From contig JAMKCH010002938.1 of the NCBI GenBank assembly GCA_023653785.1, forward strand, positions 39,749 through 103,748: a DNA stretch of 64,000 nt, written 5' to 3'. Positions within the stretch are counted from its first letter, which is position 1, and each line of letters begins with the position of its first letter. Below are positions 57,101 to 64,000 of this stretch, piece after piece. This stretch comes from Ophioderma brevispina. Its lineage: Eukaryota; Echinodermata; Ophiuroidea; Amphilepidida; Ophiodermatidae. Under the pieces are notes generated by a model, which was given only the letters and a program-made list of their open reading frames with translations, was not told the origin of the DNA and searched no databases. The position numbers and the translations under genes were made by a program.

Positions 57101-60100
57101 TTTTGAAAAGGACCTCTATTTCTTTTTAACTTGTGGGTGGAGTTTGCATTAGACATCTATATTTGACCAAATAGCATTTTAACAAATAATTCAATTGTTT
57201 AACGCATTTAACAAAAGAAATCGCTTTGAAGACCAAAGCGGTGATCATGAAAAAATGGTGATTTTTTTTGCCGTGTTTCGCTATGGACCTGCAAATTTGT
57301 TCTCAAATCTCTGATCTGAGATAAAGATTTGGTGTTGACACCTCGTGAACATCAAAACTTAGTTTACATTGAAATCAATATTATTAAATCAATGGCCGTG
57401 CGTGTTCCTCCCACCCCAACGTCGTGGTCCGCGTGCCGTGTCCGTGGTATGGGTTTTACGACATAAAAACACTAATGAATATGTGACCTAATTAGCTAGT
57501 TCCAGTTCGCTTTGGTTCTCGTTTTTTTTTTTAATGGAAGCGGGATGTCAAAACGCCATTGTCTCTCATTTTTTTAACCAAAAAAAAAGCGGTACGTCGA
57601 GTTTTAAACATTGTAATTAATACTCCACCCGAATCCCTAGAGGGTTTATTTCAAGAAGAAAACAAAAGTGCAGGTGTTTTCTGACTGTATATGAAATATG
57701 GGAAGAAGGGAAAAAGTAAAAAAAAAGTACACATCACAAGCAGCGAAAAAAAAATACCATTTCCACCCTTAACCTCATTGAACGGCAATCCTTGTATACA
57801 CGCGCTTATAGTGACAAGCCGAATGCGGCGAAGGGGGGGGGTTGGGGTTTGTCCGGGAAATAAAGAATATCCATATTACATATTGTTGCTGTTTTGTTCA
57901 ATGTATATTTACATTTCTTGAAGACAATTCAAAGAGATGTTGATTCACCAAATCACACTTAGTTCACCAAAATGTGTTTTTTAATTAGTTGCATTTTTGT
58001 GAGTAAAACGCAGCTGTAAAAGTGTGCCAAAATGCACGAAACTGGGATATTTTAGAATAATATTCAATTTTTTAACTTGGAGAGCCGTAACTCCCCGTTC
58101 ATTATGTGTGGGGGGGAGGGGAAGCAAAAAAAAAAAATGACACTTTTCTTTTAAAAAGGGTTCCACCATGATGTAAAAAATTAAGACAAAAAAAATCAAA
58201 ACAATGTTTCAATGTGTGCGAATGGGCCGCACCAACACTAAATCACTCCGCGTTTGGGGGGAAAAAATGGTAGGTTAGATTGCCGGTATTTTTTTAAAAT
58301 AACCAACGTGTGTAAGATTATTTTGCAGTCCTTTGGGGACGGTTTTCCATTGGAGGTGTTTCATTTATTAAGAAAAGTGAAAAGAGTTAGCGTTGATGAT
58401 CGCTGAGATTTATCACCAAAATTTGAAATTCGGAATCTGTGAGAAAGAAAGTGGCCCTCGACTTCCGTACCTGGTCGGGGAAGGAAAGGACGGAAAACGC
58501 TATGAGGCCGTCCGTGAAAAGTTTGATTGAGAACGAATACAGATTGTTTGACCCACCTCGGAAAATTCAAACTAGTACATTGAATTTCAATAAACTGGCG
58601 GGGGGTATGTGTTTTTTAAGACTTAAAAAGACTAATTGAATAGATTATTATCTAGTCCCAGTTCGGCTTTGTTTCTCGTTTTAAGGGAAGGCGGGATGTT
58701 CAAAAACCGCGGTTTATCTTCATTTTTTTACCCAAAAAAAAAAGCGTACTATTACGTCGAGTTTTAACATGTTTATTTTTAATACCTCCACCCCTAAATT
58801 CCTTAATGTTTCTACAGGTATTTCAAGAAGAAACAAAACATGCAGGGTTTTGTCTTGACTTAGATTGAAATATGTTTTAGGAAAAGAAAAAAAGTAGGAG
58901 AAAAAAGTACACATCAAGAAGATGCGAAAAAAAATATATTCCCACCCCCTACCCTTATTATTTGCACGGCAATCCTGTCCAACACGCGGCTATAGTTGGA
59001 CAGCCGACGATGCGAGGTGGTGGGGGTTTTGTCCGATGTTGAAAAATAAAGCATTATCCAATTACATATAGGTGATGTGTTCAATGTATTATTTACATTT
59101 CTTGAAGACAATTCAAAGATTGTTTGAATCTCACAAATCACACTTTAGTCCACAAAAATGATTGTTTAATAGTTGTATTTCGTTTGAGTAAAACGCGCTT
59201 AAAAGGCGCTGTTTTTCTAAAGAGTGCCAAAAAATGCAAGAAAATGGGATTTTTGTATTTTAGCATATATATCAATTTAACTTGGAGAGCCGTCGTACGT
59301 AACTCCCGTTTCATATGTCTGGGGGAATGGCCAAAAATGACACTTTTTCGTAAAAAGGTCCATTTATTGTAAAAAAAAATTATTAAGAGAGAAAAAAATC
59401 AAAAACAATTGTGTTCAAGTGTGTGTTTTCGAAGGAGCGCACAACAAGTTTGGAGGGAATGGTAGGTAGTTCCGGTTTTTATATATAAAATCAACCAAAC
59501 GTGTTTTAAGATTATTTGCAGAGTCCTTTGGGGACCGGTTTTCATTGAGGTGTGGTTATCTTTATAATTTTTGAAATTAAAAAAAGAAAAAACCTAAAAA
59601 ATTAAAAAAAATTTTATCACAAAATTTTGAAAATGAAATTCAAATCTGTTGTAGAAAGCAGGCCCTCGACTTCCGGTCCAGGTCGAAAACGGGCTCCTAC
59701 TGAGGCGGTGGCCACGTCTTGATTGAAGCTACAGATTAGTTTTGACCACCTCGTGAAATCAAACTGTACAATTTGAAATTCAATTATTTTTTTTAAAAAT
59801 GGGCGCCGAGTGGTATGTGTGGGGGGTTTGTTTTTTGAAATTTTAGGTTTTTTCTTTTTTTAATAGTTAATTATCTAGTCCAGTTCGCTTTTTTTGTTTC
59901 TCGGGTTTTTTAGGGGAAGCGGGATGTCAAAAACCGCTGGTTTCTTCATTTTTTACCCAAAAAAAAAAAAAAACGTACGTCGATGTTTTTTTTTTAACAT
60001 GTAAATTTAATGACTCCATCTAAATCCCTAGAGGAGGGGGGTATTTCAAGAAGGGGAGAGAGAAAACAACATTGAAGGTTTTCTTACTTTTATGAAATAT

Positions 60101-61090
60101 TTTAAGAGAAAAATTTTTTTTAAAAAAAGTAGGAAAAAAGTACACATCAAAGAAGATTGCGGGGGAAGAAAAAAAAAAAAAATTACTATTTCCCACCCCT
60201 ACACCCTTATTATTTGCACGGGGCAATCCTGTTATATATGCGCTATAGTGACAGCCGACGATGCGAGGAGGGGGGGGGGGTTTGTCGTGAACAATATAAG
60301 CATATCCATTAATAGTGATGTTTTCATCAAAGGTATTAATTTACATTTTCTTGTGAAGACAATTTCAAAGATGTTTGAATCTCACAATCACCACTTAGTT
60401 CCACCAAAAATGTGTTTTATTAGTTGTATTTTGTCTTGAGTAAACGCGCTTTCCTTAAACTTTATCTAAGAGTGCCAACAAAATTGCAAGAAAATGGGGA
60501 AGATATTAGATATATATCAATTAAACTTGGAGAGCCGTAAAAATCCCCGTTTAATATGTCGTGGGGAAGCAGAGGAAGCAAAAAAAAAAAATGACCACTT
60601 TTTCTTAGTGAAGGTCAAATTGGTTTAAAAAAAATTAAGAAAAAAATCAAAAACAATGTTTTCAGTGTGTGTTCGAAGGCGCACAACACTAAATCACTCC
60701 ACGTTGGGGGAATGGGTTAGTAGTTACGGTTAAATAACAAACGTGTGTTGTGTTTGTTAGATAGTTTGCAGTCATTTGGGGACCGGGTAGTTTTTCCATT
60801 GAGGTGGTATATTATAATCAAAGTGAAAGAGTATAGCTTGATGATCGCTGAGGAGTATAACACAATTTTGAAATTCGATCTGTTGTAAGAAAGTAGGCAC
60901 CTAACTTCGACTTTCCGGCCCCCCTGGTCGCGAAAAACGGCCTATGAGGCCGTTTGCACGTTCTGATTGTGAGATAGATACAGAGTGTTGGGACACCTTG
61001 TTGAAATCAAAAACTGTAATTGAAATTCAATTTAAAATGGCCCCCGTGGTTTGTGGGTTCAGAATAAAAAAGAATCTCTAATTGAATAGC

Positions 61091-63850
61091 TTACGATAGT
61101 AGTAGGATTTTTATTAATGTCAGTTCATTTAAAAAGGTTTTTGGGGTTTTGTTGTTTCCCTTTTGTGTTTAGAGTTCGAAGATTCTATTAATTCTGAGAG
61201 GTTGGTTTGTAATACTTTACACAATCAAGGATTATAGAATTTCCGATTTTGTCCGATACCGGATAAGGATTAAGGCCATAATAAAAAAAAATTTGTCCCT
61301 TTTTCACGAAAGGAGAAAAGAAGAAAAATATTTAAACGAAAATGCACTGAATAAAATTGAATTAAATTCTCCCAAACACAACCTTGGAACAAACTCTGAA
61401 GCATTCAAAATAAGGGAGGAAAATGATACGAAATAAAGTAATTATTAGCACCAACCCAAAGTCATTTTACGTCCACTAAGGAATACCTAGAAAAAACTAA
61501 CACGTTTTGCATTTATTCATCTTGTTCCAGGAAATAATATGTGACCAGGCTTGGTCCAATAATTATTTAAGTAGTTTAAGAGTTTTGGTCACTAATAACA
61601 ATCTACATATTTACGTGGCCTAATCCTCCTCTTCACCCAAAGCCTCGATTTTCATGACACTTTATCCGGTCTCTGTGATTGACGCCAAGCAAAGAATCGA
61701 TAGCGTTGTCTCACACTTACGACAATCTATTCAATGATTTCTGGTATTTTTATGAGGCCTTTACATATCGATACAAAAAAAGTTCATGTAAAATGGGTGG
61801 TTTTTTTATTTTTTTAATTTGTTTTTTTAAAGCATCATATTGTTGAACAAATGTTGAGTTATTTCAGGCTGATTCTATTTATTTTTTTTTTGTCTTGCCC
61901 TTTTTGCCGGCATCGGCATGGATTTGCAGTTGAATCTTGGCTTTGATTGCTTTTTTCTTTTATTGTAATAAAGATTGATTTAATTAAAATAATCTCAAAC
62001 ACATCCCCCTCCAAAAGAAATTTCTACCATCGACAATATTCGTTTACTGACGGGAATAAAAATGCAGACATAGGAGGTTATCTCTTTTATCGATCGGCGC
62101 ACGAGATCATGCGGTAAACAAACACCATGCTTACGGTTACACCAAAGAGCAAGTAGGTCGACTGCTAACCATGCACGCTTGTTTGTTTTTCTTTTGAAAC
62201 GACAGTATACAATTTTCAGTGAGGCTGGAGAATATCTGACCAAGGTCCAACTCTATTCTGCCATAATTTTTCACACAATTTGACAGTTAATTTAAAAAAA
62301 GAAAAAGAATTTTTTAATTTTAGGGTTAATATTTTTCTCAAGGACATCTAGTGGACAATGAATTAAACAGAAAGGGGAAAGAAGAAAACAATCTTTCCTT
62401 TTCAGGAGAAAAAATAAGTTGTGAGAGTTACAAGCAAAAAAAAAAACATGCTATTGGGGCCTATTGCGCGTCAACTTGGAGTTACTTTCCCTGTAGCAAA
62501 GGGAGGAAAAAAGGTTCATTCTCCATACGCTAAGAGAAATTGGTTTTTGTAGATTTTTTGTAGAAATGATATAAATATGTCATCAGAAATATTTTTTTTA
62601 AAGTAATGGCCTTTGAGCTTCCTTTGGGGCCAACAACAGCCAGCCCGCCTGATATTTAATTATAAATTGCCCACAACAAAAATATAATATCGTGTATGAA
62701 AATTCGCAGTTGTGTGAAAAGGCAACCCGGCAACATTCCCGATGAATAAACAGTGCAGTGCAGTGGAGTGCGGTCTGTAGTGCACGCTTGGCCGACCACG
62801 AGCCCTTGTTGAAAAAAACACCATGCAATCACCGGGTTTTGTTGACGATCTGACGCGGAATGCCCGTGAGGAAACTGTTTCATTTGCACGGCAAACCTCC
62901 CACCAACAACTTTTTGCAAAGTTATTTCATATTCCATAAGTAAGTAAGTAAAGTAAATTATAAAAGAAAAAAAAGAAAACAAGAATGTTTAACCTGAAAA
63001 AAAATACCTGAAACTTTAATATTAAATTAAAAATATTTTTTGTTTTATATTAAAAAAGTCATTTTGTGAGATACATCCAAACGCCCAATATTTACTTTAT
63101 GCAAAAACAACCCCTCCTTCTAGAAAAAGATCATCCGCAAAACGAACGTTTCGATCTGAGATTGAGGTCAGGTTTTGACAATATTTGTTTAATATAATTT
63201 TGCTTTTGAAGCTTATATTAGCTAGTCTTCATCTTCAGGTATGTTTCCTTGGATATCAGGCGTACGGTGCATGATAAATCTTAATAATTTGCGATCTTTT
63301 GGAGTTCTACATTGACGTGAATCGTGTAGAACTCCTCATGCTCTTATAGAGTCTATCATGTATTATACGATCAGGTGCGGCGTTAACTTGTAGAAAGCTT
63401 AGAACCAGTAGTAGAATTGACGGCGACTCGGAGTCAGGAATTTAACATGGAATAAAATTAATCCTAAGAATGCTATCCTGTGGTGTTACTTACTTTTTAT
63501 AAACAAGGTGAGGAAGAAGAAACTGAACAAATTTGCGTAGAATCTAGTAACCGATATTCATCAGTACCAGCCTCAATCATGGCACTCTCGCTAGACTCGC
63601 CGGGCTTATTCCCCGGTCTCGCAATCTCATTTAGTACCGTCTGTGATAAATTGTGGAAGACTGTCTTGCGGTTGTTCGGTATTTTTAATTTTTACAGTTA
63701 AATATTCATATACGATGTTATGAAGCTTTATGAAATGATTCCGAAATACGAACTGAGCCAAAACAAAGTCCTGACAATGCTTTGCACGCTTTGTAATCAT
63801 GCATGTGCCGTACACAGTACCGTAAACATGGTGAAGACTAGCCGATCGAT
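61091..63850. other. No gene seen
   Basis: AT-rich with long T and A runs. Frames at 61995-62243 and 62598-62982 (minus) lack domains and splice support. A short GTAA repeat is at about 62938-62957. Confidence 0.4.
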
Positions 63851-63856
63851 ACGAAA

Positions 63857-63883
63857 TGACGTCACACGCACAACCTCTATATA
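63857..63883 (+). promoter_or_regulatory. CRE plus TATA-like pair
   Basis: A full TGACGTCA site (63857-63864) is followed 13 bases later by TATATA (63878-63883, in CTCTATATAGG). The arrangement resembles a cAMP/ATF-responsive core promoter firing to the right. No downstream gene is visible before the window ends, so this is tentative. Confidence 0.3.
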
Positions 63884-64000
63884 GGTATTTATAATTGTTT
63901 TAAGTAATTTAAACGTAATTTTCATTCAACCGTTTGTGCATTTTTTTTTCTTCGTCCCTTGGCATTATTGTTTCATTTTGCTGCCTTTATTATACTTTAA

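Larger units (their letters stand above)
47930..61090 (+). repeat. Satellite L array, ~1.15-kb monomer, ~11 units
   Basis: The monomer has block A (~300 bp: GAAGGGCGCACAACACTAA, CTTTGGGGACCGGTTTTCC, GTAGGCCCTCGACTTC) and block B (~850 bp: ACAGATTGTTGACACCTCG, CTAATCCCTAGAGGTATTTC, GTACACATCAAAGATGCG, GGAGAGCCGTAACTCCCG). Block B starts near 48801, 49929, 51314, 52467, 53883, 55135, 56353, 57321, 58540, 59731 and 60980. Some units carry block C instead of, or besides, block A. A CTGTCA/TGACAG hairpin recurs in block B. No RNA gene or protein is recognised. Copies differ chiefly by 1-10 base insertions and stretched homopolymers, so all open frames are artefacts. Confidence 0.95.

Noticed and set aside
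47930..61090. Array of 5S, snRNA or spliced-leader genes
   Set aside because: No recognisable small-RNA core sequence or polymerase III box was found in the monomer.

Overview
The window looks like AT-rich, non-coding DNA from an animal genome, most probably a marine invertebrate and perhaps an invertebrate deuterostome. The grounds are intron-bounded exons of animal extracellular domains (an SRCR domain at 35.5-35.8 kb and a Calx-beta domain at 7.15-7.37 kb, both on the minus strand), several degenerate non-LTR retrotransposons, a tRNA-derived SINE, and a dense population of short inverted-repeat elements. There are no bacterial-type operons, and almost all short open frames are chance frames or fossils of mobile elements. 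I cannot name the species.

Layout. 0-9 kb: a candidate exon with good splice sites (458-561, minus), a MITE, a cluster of GATA motifs, a TGACCTTTGACC repeat, a homopolymer-ridden patch (6.44-6.67 kb), the Calx-beta exon and several hairpins. 9-16.6 kb: two units of a ~165-bp satellite; a 1.66-kb terminal-inverted-repeat element with a perfect 9-bp target duplication that carries a SINE and a hAT-like MITE; a pair of nested MITEs; a fold-back element; then seven units of the same ~165-bp satellite in the opposite orientation. 16.6-21.25 kb: two long inverted arms built of ~168-bp units, enclosing a dead reverse-transcriptase gene, a hAT MITE and the 3' end of an L2-like LINE. 21.5-35 kb: dispersed repeats, many present twice in opposite orientation, with three-deep nesting at 27.1-28.2 kb and reciprocal nesting at 28.8-29.5 kb. 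35.2-36.4 kb: the SRCR exon between two inverted copies of a C-tract-ended element. 38.4-45.2 kb: a LINE ORF2 remnant, further TIR elements, another RT fragment and an L1-type ORF1, all on the minus strand. 46.7-46.9 kb: a CAT/CAG microsatellite. 47.9-61.1 kb: about eleven units of a ~1.15-kb satellite whose copies differ mainly by scattered short insertions, the pattern of uncorrected long-read sequence. 61.1-64 kb: no recognisable gene; a CRE plus TATA pair lies near the end.

The window is best read as intron or intergenic sequence of one or more minus-strand genes (SRCR, Calx-beta, one unknown exon), heavily colonised by mobile elements. Whether the three exon candidates belong to one gene cannot be decided here. 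Its main value is the nesting record of several mobile-element families. All family letters used below are local labels.
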